From CAG-917 sp051883555 (GTDB lineage Bacteria > Bacillota > Clostridia > Christensenellales > CAG-917), in assembly GCA_051883555.1 (NCBI GenBank), contig JBJETY010000084.1, positions 1-19,079 on the forward strand: a stretch of DNA of 19,079 bases, given 5' to 3'. Below the pieces are notes generated by a model that made no database searches, was not told where the DNA came from, and saw nothing but the letters and a program-made list of their open reading frames with translations. This document shows, piece by piece, positions 7,433-14,251 of this stretch (position 1 is its first letter; every line of letters begins with the position of its first letter). The position numbers and the translations under genes are program-made.

Positions 7433-8473
7433 GTCGTTTTTCAACTTTATTACTTCTGCGGCTTGTCTGCGATGGTCGTCGCTTATTGCAGCGTAGTGTT
7501 TTTTAGTGGTGTTTACGTCTCTGTGACCTAAAACGTCGGCAACCATATATATATCTCTTGTTTCCCGATAGAGATTTGTGCCGAAAGTACTGCGGAGTTT
7601 ATGCGGCGAAATTTTTTTGAGCGGTGCAATAAGGTGGGCATATTTTTTGACCAAAATTTCCACCGTTCTGACGCATATACGCTTTTTCTGTAAAGATAAA
7701 AAAAGTGCGTCGGGGTCAAGAGCGTCTTTGACGTTGAGTCTTTCGTCATAGACGTATTCGCCCAATGCTTCTTCAACTTCTTTCCCGAAATATAGAATCG
7801 TTCTGCTTCCGCCTTTTCTCGTCACGGTAAAAGCTCTGTTGTTGAAATCTATATCCTTTATATTAAGCCCCACACATTCGCTTACACGGATTCCGGTACC
7901 GAGCAAAAGAGTTACGATTGCTTTGTCTCTGATTTTGGTTTTGTCATGGAAGTCGAGACTTTTTTTCGTTAATCCGTCGCCGGTTTCGGTGGCGTTCAAA
8001 ATGTTTTCTATCTCTTTTCCTTCAAGTCTTATAATTTCTTTATCATGCAATTTCGGCATCGAAATTTTTGCCGCAGTGTTTGCAACTATTTCGCCTTTAT
8101 TGAAAAAATATTTAAACATTGCACGGACTGTAGATAATTTTCGAGCTTTTCCGTTGGCTTCGTTCGTATAATTTTTACCGTTGTAATTATAAGAAGAAAG
8201 CCATTCAAGATAATTTTCCAAATCGTACGTAGTTATGGCTTCGAGGTCAGATTTGCAAAACTCCGTCGGTTTACGGTTTCTAAAACGTCTAGTCGCAACA
8301 GTTAAATAATAAAAGAAAACACGTAAATCGTAGGCATAGTTAAGGCGGGTAAGTTCTGAAGTTTGCGAAGCTATGCCGACGAAAAATTCGTCTGTAAATT
8401 CGGGCAGTTCGTCCTTTATTAAATTAAGTTTTTCCAACACTTCCGCTTTGCGGAGTTTAAAATAATCTGCCAC
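7418..8473 (-). CDS. Tyrosine site-specific recombinase, XerS-like
   Basis: A 351-residue integrase/recombinase with all catalytic residues of the family: R196 (GTGIRVSE), K220 (VTRKGGSR), H291 and R294 (SPHKLRSTFGTNLY), H317 (LGHRDVNTTKKHY) and nucleophile Y327. The N-terminal core-binding domain is about residues 25-145. Length (about 350 rather than about 300 for XerC/XerD) and several segments resemble XerS, the single Xer recombinase of streptococci: a leading helix ending KDELPEF, KKSLDFHDKTKIRDKAIVTLLL before the arginine motif, and VTRKGG. That resemblance is from memory and was not aligned. The start is GTG at 8473, with AAGGA about eight bases upstream. No phage or element genes adjoin it, which favours a chromosomal role such as chromosome-dimer resolution, but an integrase of a decayed element is possible. 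A terminator overlaps its 3' end. Confidence 0.85.
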   Translation of the reverse strand: MADYFKLRKAEVLEKLNLIKDELPEFTDEFFVGIASQTSELTRLNYAYDLRVFFYYLTVATRRFRNRKPTEFCKSDLEAITTYDLENYLEWLSSYNYNGKNYTNEANGKARKLSTVRAMFKYFFNKGEIVANTAAKISMPKLHDKEIIRLEGKEIENILNATETGDGLTKKSLDFHDKTKIRDKAIVTLLLGTGIRVSECVGLNIKDIDFNNRAFTVTRKGGSRTILYFGKEVEEALGEYVYDERLNVKDALDPDALFLSLQKKRICVRTVEILVKKYAHLIAPLKKISPHKLRSTFGTNLYRETRDIYMVADVLGHRDVNTTKKHYAAISDDHRRQAAEVIKLKNDDETD

Positions 8474-8521
8474 GGCGTTTTCCTTATTATTTAAATATTT
8501 TAATGGTTACGATATTTGTTT

Positions 8522-8577
8522 AACGTAAAATTTTTTTTTTGCGTTCAATTTGATTTATTTTCAATTTGTTTTACGTT
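8522..8577. repeat. Inverted and direct repeats upstream of the recombinase gene
   Basis: AACGTAAAA (8522-8530) is inverted as TTTTACGTT (8569-8577). Inside and beside it the octamer TTCAATTT recurs, with a near-copy TTCAAATT. AATTTG and CAAATT also face each other across nine bases around 8563-8583. Xer target sites are often found near single-Xer genes, so the region is a candidate recombination or regulatory site. No clear 11+6+11 dif structure can be read. Confidence 0.3.
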
Positions 8578-8619
8578 CAAATTATTTGGTCGATTTAATG
8601 CATTACTCTAAACAAGCGT

Positions 8620-8668
8620 ATTAAAATAAGGCATACGGAAGTCGTTCGATTTTATCTTCTTTATGCCT
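8620..8668 (-). terminator. Probable terminator of the aminotransferase gene
   Basis: On the minus strand AGGCATA (8668-8662) pairs with TATGCCT (8635-8629). GAAG/CTTC can pair inside the loop, and TATTTTAA follows. It begins nine bases after the aminotransferase stop. The long loop and interrupted T-tract make it weaker than the others. Confidence 0.45.
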
Positions 8669-8676
8669 CAATTTTG

Positions 8677-9855
8677 TTATATTTCTTTTAAAAATTTTTC
8701 TATTCTGTTTAACGCTTCGTCCAATGCTTTTATAGAGTAGGCATAGCTTATTCTCACAAAATCTTTGCCTGAAGCACCAAAAGCAGAGCCCGGAACAACG
8801 GCAACCTTTTCTTTTTCGAGCAACTTAAGAGAAAATTCGTCACCGTCAAGTCCTGTTGATTTTACGGAAGGAAATACGTAAAAAGCTCCTTTTGGTTCAA
8901 AACAATGCAGTCCCATTTCATTGAGGCGTGCAAGCAAATATCTGCGGCGTTTGTCGTATTCTTCGCGCATTGCGGCAACGCTTGCAAAACCGTCATCGAG
9001 ACCTTCTTCGAGAGCGGCTATCGCTGCATATTGACTTGCCGTAGGAGCGCACATAATCGTATATTGATGGATTTTATATGCGGCATAAGCAATTTCTTTA
9101 GGGGCGGCAAGGTAGCCGAGTCTCCAACCTGTCATAGCGAACGCTTTTGAAAAGCCGCTTACCAAAATCGTTCTTTCCTGCATTCCGTCAAGAGTGGCAA
9201 TAGAGCAGTGCTTCGTGCCGTACGTAAGGTCGCCGTAGATTTCGTCGGATAAAACGATAAGATTATGTTCAATAATCGTGCTGCGTATTGCTTCCAGCTG
9301 TTCTTTGGTCATTATACCGCCTGTAGGGTTGTTTGGATAAGGTAATATCAAAACTTTGCTTTTAGGCGTAATAACTTTCTCAAGCTCTTCTTTTGTGACG
9401 ATAAAGCCGTTTTCAGACGTGCATTTGATTGCTACGGGCACGGCTCCAGCAAGTTCAACGCATGGCACGTAAGACACGTATGAAGGTTCGGGGATAAGTA
9501 CTTCGTCGCCGTTATCGAGTAAAGCGCGTAAAGTCAGGTCAATAGCTTCGCTGGCACCGACGGTTACGATAATTTCATCGTTGCAGTTATAATTTAACCC
9601 TTGCGACGTTTCGAGATATTTTGCTATAAGCTGGCGAAGTTTCAATATTCCCGCGTTTGACGTATACTGCGTATAGCCTTTCTGAATTGATTTTATAGCT
9701 TCGTTACGCATTGACCAAGGCGTAACAAAATCAGGCTCACCTACGCCGAGCGAGATAGCACCTTTAATTTCGCTTACAATGTCAAAAAACTTTCGTATGC
9801 CGGAGGGTTTTATATTCTGAACCCTTTTTGTCAATATTTTGCTGTAATCAATCAT
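8677..9855 (-). CDS. PLP-dependent class I/II aminotransferase, AlaT/aspartate aminotransferase type
   Basis: A 392-residue fold-type I aminotransferase. Visible motifs are GVGEPDF (37-43), YTSNAGILKLRQLIAKYL (64-81), GASEAIDLTLRALL (100-113), PYPNNPTGG (172-180, with N176 for the PLP ring), SDEIYGDL (203-210, D204 and Y207), and SGFSKAFAMTGWRLGY, where K237 should form the Schiff base. FVRISYA near the C-terminus carries the arginine that binds the substrate carboxylate. It overlaps the Lrp-type gene by ATGA and is translated from its mRNA. The same pairing in Bacillus subtilis (AlaR-AlaT, formerly yugG-yugH) makes alanine from pyruvate and glutamate. This supports an alanine or aspartate transaminase role, but the exact substrate cannot be read from sequence. 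Confidence 0.88.
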   Translation of the reverse strand: MIDYSKILTKRVQNIKPSGIRKFFDIVSEIKGAISLGVGEPDFVTPWSMRNEAIKSIQKGYTQYTSNAGILKLRQLIAKYLETSQGLNYNCNDEIIVTVGASEAIDLTLRALLDNGDEVLIPEPSYVSYVPCVELAGAVPVAIKCTSENGFIVTKEELEKVITPKSKVLILPYPNNPTGGIMTKEQLEAIRSTIIEHNLIVLSDEIYGDLTYGTKHCSIATLDGMQERTILVSGFSKAFAMTGWRLGYLAAPKEIAYAAYKIHQYTIMCAPTASQYAAIAALEEGLDDGFASVAAMREEYDKRRRYLLARLNEMGLHCFEPKGAFYVFPSVKSTGLDGDEFSLKLLEKEKVAVVPGSAFGASGKDFVRISYAYSIKALDEALNRIEKFLKEI

Positions 9856-10337
9856 GCGCCGACTGCCATCCTATGTTCGGAATCGACGTTAAGTTTAACT
9901 CCGTCGATTTTATATTTTTTCAATATAAAATGAGTTGCAGTTGAAATAACGCCGTTTAACGTTGAAAGTCTTTCCGAAACGAACATTGCAACTTCTCTCA
10001 GTGATTTTCCTTTAAGTATTACGCAGAAATCATATCCGCCGCTCATAAGGCTGACAGAATCGACTTCATCAAACGAGGATATTTCCTCAGCTATTGCCTC
10101 AAAGCCTTTTGACCTTTCCGGAGTGACTTTTACTTCGATTAATGCTTGCACTTCTTCAGAATCTTCGTCTGCATTAGTTATTGTAGTGTATTTTACGATA
10201 GTGCCGTTATTTTCCATATCGGTTATCGCATCGGCAATTTCTTGCTCGGTTTTTCCAAGCATCTGAGCAATTTTTTTTGCGGTAAGTCTGGCGTCTTCGG
10301 TCAGAATGTTTATAATGTCTTTTTGAAGTTTGTCCAT
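9852..10337 (-). CDS. Lrp/AsnC-family transcriptional regulator
   Basis: A 161-residue protein of normal Lrp length. Residues 1-50 form the HTH (MDKLQKDIINILTEDARLTAKKIAQMLGKTEQEI...ITDMENNGTIVKYT). Residues about 63-145 form the RAM ligand-binding domain (ALIEVKVTPERSKGFEAIAEEISSFDEVDSVSLMSGGYDFCVILKGK). The start is the ATG at 10337, with GGAGG at proper spacing; the longer in-frame extension to 10370 would put the ribosome binding site inside the gene. It shares ATGA with the following aminotransferase gene, so it probably senses an amino acid, perhaps alanine, and controls its own operon. A promoter is visible at 10356-10384. Confidence 0.9.
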   Translation of the reverse strand: MDKLQKDIINILTEDARLTAKKIAQMLGKTEQEIADAITDMENNGTIVKYTTITNADEDSEEVQALIEVKVTPERSKGFEAIAEEISSFDEVDSVSLMSGGYDFCVILKGKSLREVAMFVSERLSTLNGVISTATHFILKKYKIDGVKLNVDSEHRMAVGA

Positions 10338-10355
10338 AAATCCTCCTATTTTTTT

Positions 10356-10384
10356 ATAATACCACATCAATATTTTATTTACAA
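10356..10384 (-). promoter_or_regulatory. Promoter of the lrp-type/aminotransferase operon
   Basis: Minus strand: TTGTAA (10384-10379), 17 bases, TATTAT (10361-10356), about 20 bases before the start codon. Confidence 0.55.
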
Positions 10385-10888
10385 TGTTTTTTTAACAATT
10401 CGCAAAAAACTGAACGGTACTTAAAGATTTGGCTAATTTAAAAATTTAGCTTACGTTAGAAATTCTGCGAAATTCAAATTCGGTTAGAACATATTTTAAG
10501 TCTTTATAAACGCATTATGTTTAAATTTGCATCGAGAATTTGAAATTTTTTTTATAATTATTTTTAACTATAATTATTTTTAACTAAGTATAAATTTAGA
10601 TTATCATCGAACAGGTTTTGAGAATTTGCAAGTTTAAAAATGCAAGTTACGTTTTTTTAGCGCGTCTAAAACGTGGTAGTTTTAAAATGACGCCGAGTAA
10701 ACAAGAAACGGCGCATAGGGATAATGAAAATGGCAAAGATATCGAATTTTTAAGTTGAAATTTTAATTTAAAAGCAATAATCAATATATGTTGATAATAT
10801 ACGTTGATTCGAAATTTGACGTAGGAAATAAGTTTATAAAACGATGAAAAAATTTGTAAATTTTTTTTATTTTTTACCATAAAAAAAG
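10385..10888. other. AT-rich divergent gap with a perfect 16-base tandem repeat
   Basis: No credible gene is found between the Lrp operon and the tRNA operon. An 82-codon minus-strand frame at 10647-10895 lacks a ribosome binding site and family resemblance. TATAATTATTTTTAAC is duplicated head to tail at 10553-10568 and 10569-10584 without mismatch. Confidence 0.65.
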
Positions 10889-10917
10889 TTGACAATAACG
10901 TTTTTATATTGTATATT
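10889..10917 (+). promoter_or_regulatory. Promoter of the six-gene tRNA operon
   Basis: Consensus TTGACA (10889-10894), a 17-base spacer, TATATT (10912-10917). The expected start is about 10924, roughly 19 bases before tRNA-Pro. No other good promoter is seen inside the cluster. Confidence 0.85.
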
Positions 10918-10942
10918 TTAACAGTCGCTTTGAGTAGTGCGA

Positions 10943-11019
10943 TGGGGTGTGGCTCAGTTTGGTAGAGCGTCTGGTTTGGGACCAGAATGTCGCAGGTTCG
11001 AATCCTGTCACCCCAACCA
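10943..11019 (+). tRNA. tRNA-Pro (TGG anticodon)
   Basis: Acceptor TGGGGTG/CACCCCA, discriminator A and encoded CCA at 11017-11019. The anticodon stem TCTGG/CCAGA encloses TTTGGGA, anticodon TGG. It is first in the operon Pro-Met-Asp-Phe-Thr-Tyr. Confidence 0.96.
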
Positions 11020-11048
11020 AATATAAACGTATGGGCGGTTGCTCATTC

Positions 11049-11125
11049 GGGCCTTTAGCTCAGTTGGTTAGAGCGGTCGGCTCATAACCGATTGGTCCGC
11101 GGTTCGAGTCCGTGAAGGCCCACCA
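11049..11125 (+). tRNA. tRNA with CAT anticodon, probably elongator tRNA-Met
   Basis: Acceptor GGGCCTT/AAGGCCC, discriminator A and encoded CCA. The loop CTCATAA gives anticodon CAT. It starts with a paired G1-C72 and lacks the three G-C pairs of the initiator anticodon stem, so it is not tRNA-fMet. A lysidine-modified tRNA-Ile (CAT) cannot be fully excluded without a covariance model. Confidence 0.93.
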
Positions 11126-11155
11126 AAAACGATATAACAGTTTATATATAGGTAT

Positions 11156-11232
11156 GGTCCGGTAGTACAGTTGGTTAGTACGCCAGCCTGTCACGCTGGA
11201 GGTCGAGGGTTCGAGTCCCTTCCGGATCGCCA
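11156..11232 (+). tRNA. tRNA-Asp (GTC anticodon)
   Basis: Acceptor GGTCCGG/CCGGATC with one G-T pair, discriminator G and encoded CCA. The stem CCAGC/GCTGG encloses CTGTCAC, anticodon GTC. The D-stem is GTAC/GTAC. It is followed immediately by a perfect hairpin at 11236-11266. Confidence 0.96.
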
Positions 11233-11235
11233 TTA

Positions 11236-11266
11236 TTTACGGCAACGACTTAGTCGTTGCCGTAAA
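11236..11266. other. Perfect 14-bp hairpin inside the tRNA operon
   Basis: TTTACGGCAACGAC (11236-11249) pairs without mismatch with GTCGTTGCCGTAAA (11253-11266) around the loop TTA. On the plus strand it is followed by an A-tract, not a T-tract, so it does not look like an intrinsic terminator. It lies four bases after the CCA of tRNA-Asp and 15 bases before tRNA-Phe. It may be an RNA-processing signal or a small palindromic insertion. Confidence 0.85.
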
Positions 11267-11281
11267 TGAAAAAAAGATTAT

Positions 11282-11358
11282 GCCTCGGTAGCTCAGTTGG
11301 TAGTAGCAAGGGACTGAAAATCCCTGTGTCGGTGGTTCAAGTCCGCCCCGAGGCACCA
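11282..11358 (+). tRNA. tRNA-Phe (GAA anticodon) with an irregular D-arm
   Basis: Acceptor GCCTCGG/CCGAGGC, discriminator A and encoded CCA. The anticodon stem AGGGA/TCCCT encloses CTGAAAA, anticodon GAA. The D-arm reads GCTC-AGTTGGTAG-TAGC, where neighbours read GCTC-AGTTGGTTA-GAGC. The stem therefore has a C-T mismatch at its fourth pair and the usual A before the 3' strand is replaced by G. It may still fold with a three-pair D-stem. Confidence 0.93.
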
Positions 11359-11367
11359 TACGACTTT

Positions 11368-11443
11368 GCTGGTGTAGCTCAATTGGCAGAGCAGCTGATT
11401 TGTAATCAGCAGGTTGTTGGTTCGATTCCGATCACCAGCTCCA
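11368..11443 (+). tRNA. tRNA-Thr (TGT anticodon)
   Basis: Acceptor GCTGGTG/CACCAGC, discriminator T and encoded CCA at 11441-11443. The stem GCTGA/TCAGC encloses TTTGTAA, anticodon TGT. Fifth in the operon; only three bases separate it from tRNA-Tyr. Confidence 0.96.
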
Positions 11444-11446
11444 TAT

Positions 11447-11531
<85 letters not shown>

Positions 11532-11533
11532 AG

Positions 11534-11566
11534 AAAACCTGAAACATTGTTTCAGGTTTTTTGTTT
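11534..11566 (+). terminator. Terminator of the tRNA operon
   Basis: AAAACCTGAAAC (11534-11545) pairs perfectly with GTTTCAGGTTTT (11549-11560) around ATT, followed by TTGTTTTG. It starts three bases after the tRNA-Tyr CCA. Confidence 0.92.
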
Positions 11567-12421
11567 TGATAATCGTTTCATAACGTTTATAAACTTTTAG
11601 TGTATTAACTGCTGACTGTAAATTGTTAGTCTATAAATTGTTGACGTAATAACTGTTGGTTAATAGTTAGCAAAAAAAATTGATAGTGCATAAGCCGTTA
11701 GTTGCATAAACGTTGCGGAAAACTATTTAATTTTTAAACTTTTTTCATATTAGCATTTTCATTTGAATTTAATTTTTGTTTTAAAATTTGATTTATACAA
11801 GTTGTTGCATAAAATTATAAAAATCGCATAAAATATTATTTTTATGCATAAAATTTAATTATTTTTGCATAAATTTATATTTAATTGCATAAAACATACT
11901 TTAAATAAATTTGATAAAAACTTTCTAGATTTAAACTTAGCATAGAAATTTATTTATTCAATAAGTGTTTATCGACTAAAACATATCGACTCTAATTAAT
12001 ATCCGAATTTAATATTAAGATATTTAATATTAAAACGTAAATGATGCAGAAAAGTTGAGTAATAAAGCGGAATGATTGTGCAATTTAATCATTTAACGAT
12101 TAAGTTTGCAATAAACGTTAATTTTTTAAATTGAAGTTTTCAATTATTGTTTTACATTGAATTTATGTTGAATTTTTATTTAATTTAAAGCTAAATTAAA
12201 AGCTGAATTTTTATTAAATTTTAAACTGAATTTTCAGTTAATCAAACGGCAAATTTACATATAATTTTAAGTTGTTACAATCGTAAACAGTTCTTTTTTT
12301 AGCTGAGTTTTTTTGCGTTTGGCTTTGTTTATAACCTGATTTTTTTATTGCTTTTTACTTGACTTTTTAATTTAGAGGTTGCACAATTAATAAAATAGTT
12401 AAAGAGGTTAAACAAAATTCA
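11567..12421. other. Long AT-rich gap with several repeat arrays
   Basis: No gene is seen between the tRNA operon and the ECF transporter gene. The left part (about 11600-11690) has degenerate copies of AACTGTTG and AATTGTTAG/AATTGTTGA. The middle has the phased GCATAAA array (11807-11893). The right part (12157-12240) has three or four near copies of TGAATTTTTATT. No riboswitch fold could be recognised before the transporter gene, and TTGACT at 12359-12364 is the only good -35 hexamer near it, without a good -10. Confidence 0.65.
11807..11893 (+). repeat. Phased GCATAAA array, five copies
   Basis: GCATAAA begins at 11807, 11826, 11846, 11867 and 11887, spacings of 19, 20, 21 and 20 bases, separated by A/T-only or nearly A/T-only spacers. 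Two further GCATAA copies lie at 11688 and 11704. The spacing is close to two DNA turns. Confidence 0.8.
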
Positions 12422-13165
12422 ATGGCAAATAACGAAAGAAAAGGCTGTAAAAAAAGTTCCGTTGTAATTAATAATTCCGATAATTCATCTGCGGAAAAAA
12501 ATGAGATGCTTGAAAGTTCTGACGGGGCAAATGCAGAAAACGTTCTCACAGAGGACATCAAACAGGCAACCGAAAAGGTTGACGGCGAATTTATAGAGAA
12601 TAGCGCCGAAACAGATTCAAATGACGACTCAAAAGAAGACAAAGTTTCAAAAAAGAACAGTACGGCGCGTACTTTAACTAAAAGGATTGCATTTTCTGCG
12701 GTCTTTATGGCATTGATTATTGTGTTTACGTCTTTTGTAAAAGTTCCTATAGGAATCGGCGGATATATACACCTTGGCGATTTAATGATTTATCTTTGCG
12801 CCAGCGTGCTGCCTCTTCCTTTTGCGCTTATCGTTGCAGGCGTTGGCGGTGCGTTGTCTGACGTTATAGCAGGTTATCCTATATGGGCACCTTTCACGCT
12901 TGTTATAAAAATGTTGTTGGTGCTTTGCTTTACTCCTAAAAAAGATACGGTTTTGTGCGTAAGAAATTATATCGCGACAGCAATTTGCCTTGTAATAACT
13001 ATGGTAGGTTATTTCTTTGCCGAAGTTATCATTTACGGCGATTGGGGTGCGTATATCAATATGCCGTGGAATTTAATTCAGGCTTTGATTAGCGGTGTTG
13101 TATATATAATCATTGGAATCGCATTCGACAAATTGAAAGTTAAGGAAAAGCTTTTAAAACTTTAA
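12422..13165 (+). CDS. ECF transporter S component of unknown substrate, with an N-terminal acidic extension
   Basis: A 247-residue protein. Residues 1-82 are hydrophilic, rich in Ser, Asn, Asp, Glu and Lys, and probably disordered. Residues 83-235 hold about five to six hydrophobic helices with the pattern of small energy-coupling-factor S components: KRIAFSAVFMALIIVFTSFVKVPIGIGGYIHLGDLMIYLCASVLPLPFALIVAGVGGALSDVIAGYPIWAPFTLVIKMLLV. The small-residue and IHLGD motifs are typical of such vitamin/precursor binders, and the sequence recalls the TIGR04002 group, whose substrate I cannot name. It needs an A/A'/T module encoded elsewhere. The ATG at 12422 has a distant AGAGG (14 bases), so a later start is possible; the membrane part is unaffected. 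The DUF436 gene follows 218 bases later on the same strand. Confidence 0.78.
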   Translation: MANNERKGCKKSSVVINNSDNSSAEKNEMLESSDGANAENVLTEDIKQATEKVDGEFIENSAETDSNDDSKEDKVSKKNSTARTLTKRIAFSAVFMALIIVFTSFVKVPIGIGGYIHLGDLMIYLCASVLPLPFALIVAGVGGALSDVIAGYPIWAPFTLVIKMLLVLCFTPKKDTVLCVRNYIATAICLVITMVGYFFAEVIIYGDWGAYINMPWNLIQALISGVVYIIIGIAFDKLKVKEKLLKL

Positions 13166-13383
13166 TACGATAAAATTTTAAACGGATAATAATTTAAGTT
13201 TACGAATTAATATATTGCTTACGGATTAATTTGTAGCTTTGTTTAAAATATTTTAGCAATATAATTGCATAATGAATTGCATAATATAAATTAGTTATCG
13301 ATAAACTAACGTAGAAATATTTCAACGTATTTTCCGTTTAGTGCGTCGAAATAAGTCAGTGTATATGCGCTTGCAGGTCGATT

Positions 13384-13932
13384 ATGGAAGAAATTCAAAA
13401 ACAACTTAAAAATACGATTGAGGAACTGATAGAAACGTCGAAAATAAAAGAAGGGCAAATTTTTCTTATTGGTTGTTCGACGAGCGAAGTTTGCGGATAT
13501 AAAATCGGTTCGCATTCTGCCGAAGACGTCGGGAAAGCACTTTTTGAGGTTGCTTATAAAACGCTTAAAGAAAAAGGCATATATATTGCCGTTCAATGTT
13601 GCGAACATCTTAACAGGGCTATTGTTACGGATAAAGAATGTGCAGACAGATACGGACTCGAGGTTGTGAACGTTGTACCATGGCTTAAAGGCGGTGGAAG
13701 TTTTGCGACTGCTGCATATTACGGACTTAAAAATTCCGTTGTCGTTGAAACAATAAAAGCCGACGCCGGCTTGGATATAGGCGGAGTCATGATAGGAATG
13801 AGATTAAAAGAAGTTGCGGTTCCGGTCAGACTTAATAACAATAAAATCGGTGATGCTTACGTCGCAGGTGCCAGAGTTCGTCCGAAATTTATCGGCGGAG
13901 AAAGAGCGCATTATGACGAAGATTTGAAATAA
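13384..13932 (+). CDS. DUF436 / YwlG (UPF0340) family protein
   Basis: A 182-residue soluble protein recognised as the YwlG/TIGR01440 family: LIGCSTSEVCGYKIGSHSAEDVGKALFE, GIYIAVQCCEHLNRAIV, EVVNVVPWLKGGGSFATAAY, ADAGLDIGGVMIGMRLKEVAVPVR and GARVRPKFIGGERAHYD, in the normal order and length. Three conserved cysteines (GCST, VCGY, QCCEH) and a histidine suggest metal or thiol chemistry, but no reaction is established. The ATG at 13384 is preceded by an AGGT element. It follows the ECF S component on the same strand, and the two may share a transcript ending at the hairpin at 14143-14194. The pairing suggests it handles the transported compound, which is inference. Confidence 0.9.
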   Translation: MEEIQKQLKNTIEELIETSKIKEGQIFLIGCSTSEVCGYKIGSHSAEDVGKALFEVAYKTLKEKGIYIAVQCCEHLNRAIVTDKECADRYGLEVVNVVPWLKGGGSFATAAYYGLKNSVVVETIKADAGLDIGGVMIGMRLKEVAVPVRLNNNKIGDAYVAGARVRPKFIGGERAHYDEDLK

Positions 13933-13980
13933 GTATTTTTAAACGGTTGCAAATAATTTGCTCATAAATAATTTTCTTAA

Positions 13981-14065
13981 AGTCTTTTTAAAGCATATAA
14001 GTCTTTATAAAAACATAAGTCTTTAAAAAAATATGTCTTTATAAAAGCATAAGTCTTTTTAAATT
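13981..14065 (+). repeat. Degenerate tandem array of AGTCTTT units, five copies
   Basis: GTCTTT with flanking AT-rich sequence and a GCATA-like end recurs from 13981, 14000, 14018, 14034 and 14052, a period of 16-19 bases. The last unit lacks the GCAT end. Confidence 0.75.
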
Positions 14066-14142
14066 AAAAATAAGGTGTTTTATTGCGTTAAAAATTTTAA
14101 CGTTTAAAAAGCCGTTGAAATTTAAAAATTACTGAATTTGAA

Positions 14143-14194
14143 GTTATAATTAAGTTCACTTAATAATTAGGTTTGCTTAATTATAACTTTTTTT
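14143..14194 (+). terminator. Terminator-like hairpin after the DUF436 gene
   Basis: GTTATAATTAAG (14143-14154) pairs perfectly with CTTAATTATAAC (14176-14187), with a 21-base loop and seven T residues. It lies 210 bases after the stop codon. The stem is A-T rich, so strength is uncertain. Confidence 0.6.
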
Positions 14195-14219
14195 ACGTTA
14201 TTATATAAAATTTTTGTTT

Positions 14220-14251
14220 TACTTATTTATTTACTTATTTAACTTATTTAT
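14220..14251 (+). repeat. Short tandem repeat of ACTTATTT
   Basis: Three ACTTATTT units with one ATTT interruption, making a low-complexity tract in the spoIIA upstream gap. Confidence 0.6.

Noticed and set aside
7418..8473. Integrase marking a phage or integrative element
   Set aside because: No other element genes, no tRNA-derived attachment duplication and no insertion-sequence ends are visible. Neighbours are ordinary chromosomal genes.
10647..10895. 82-codon minus-strand frame between the Lrp operon and the tRNA operon
   Set aside because: No ribosome binding site and no family resemblance. Its start overlaps the tRNA operon promoter, and its composition is that of translated AT-rich spacer.
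11049..11125. Initiator tRNA-fMet
   Set aside because: The G1-C72 pair and the lack of three consecutive G-C pairs in the anticodon stem do not fit an initiator.
11807..11893. CRISPR array
   Set aside because: The repeat unit is only seven conserved bases with A/T-only spacers, and no cas genes are present.
12240..12421. Riboswitch before the ECF S component
   Set aside because: I looked for preQ1, TPP, FMN and cobalamin signatures and saw none. The leader is simple AT-rich sequence.
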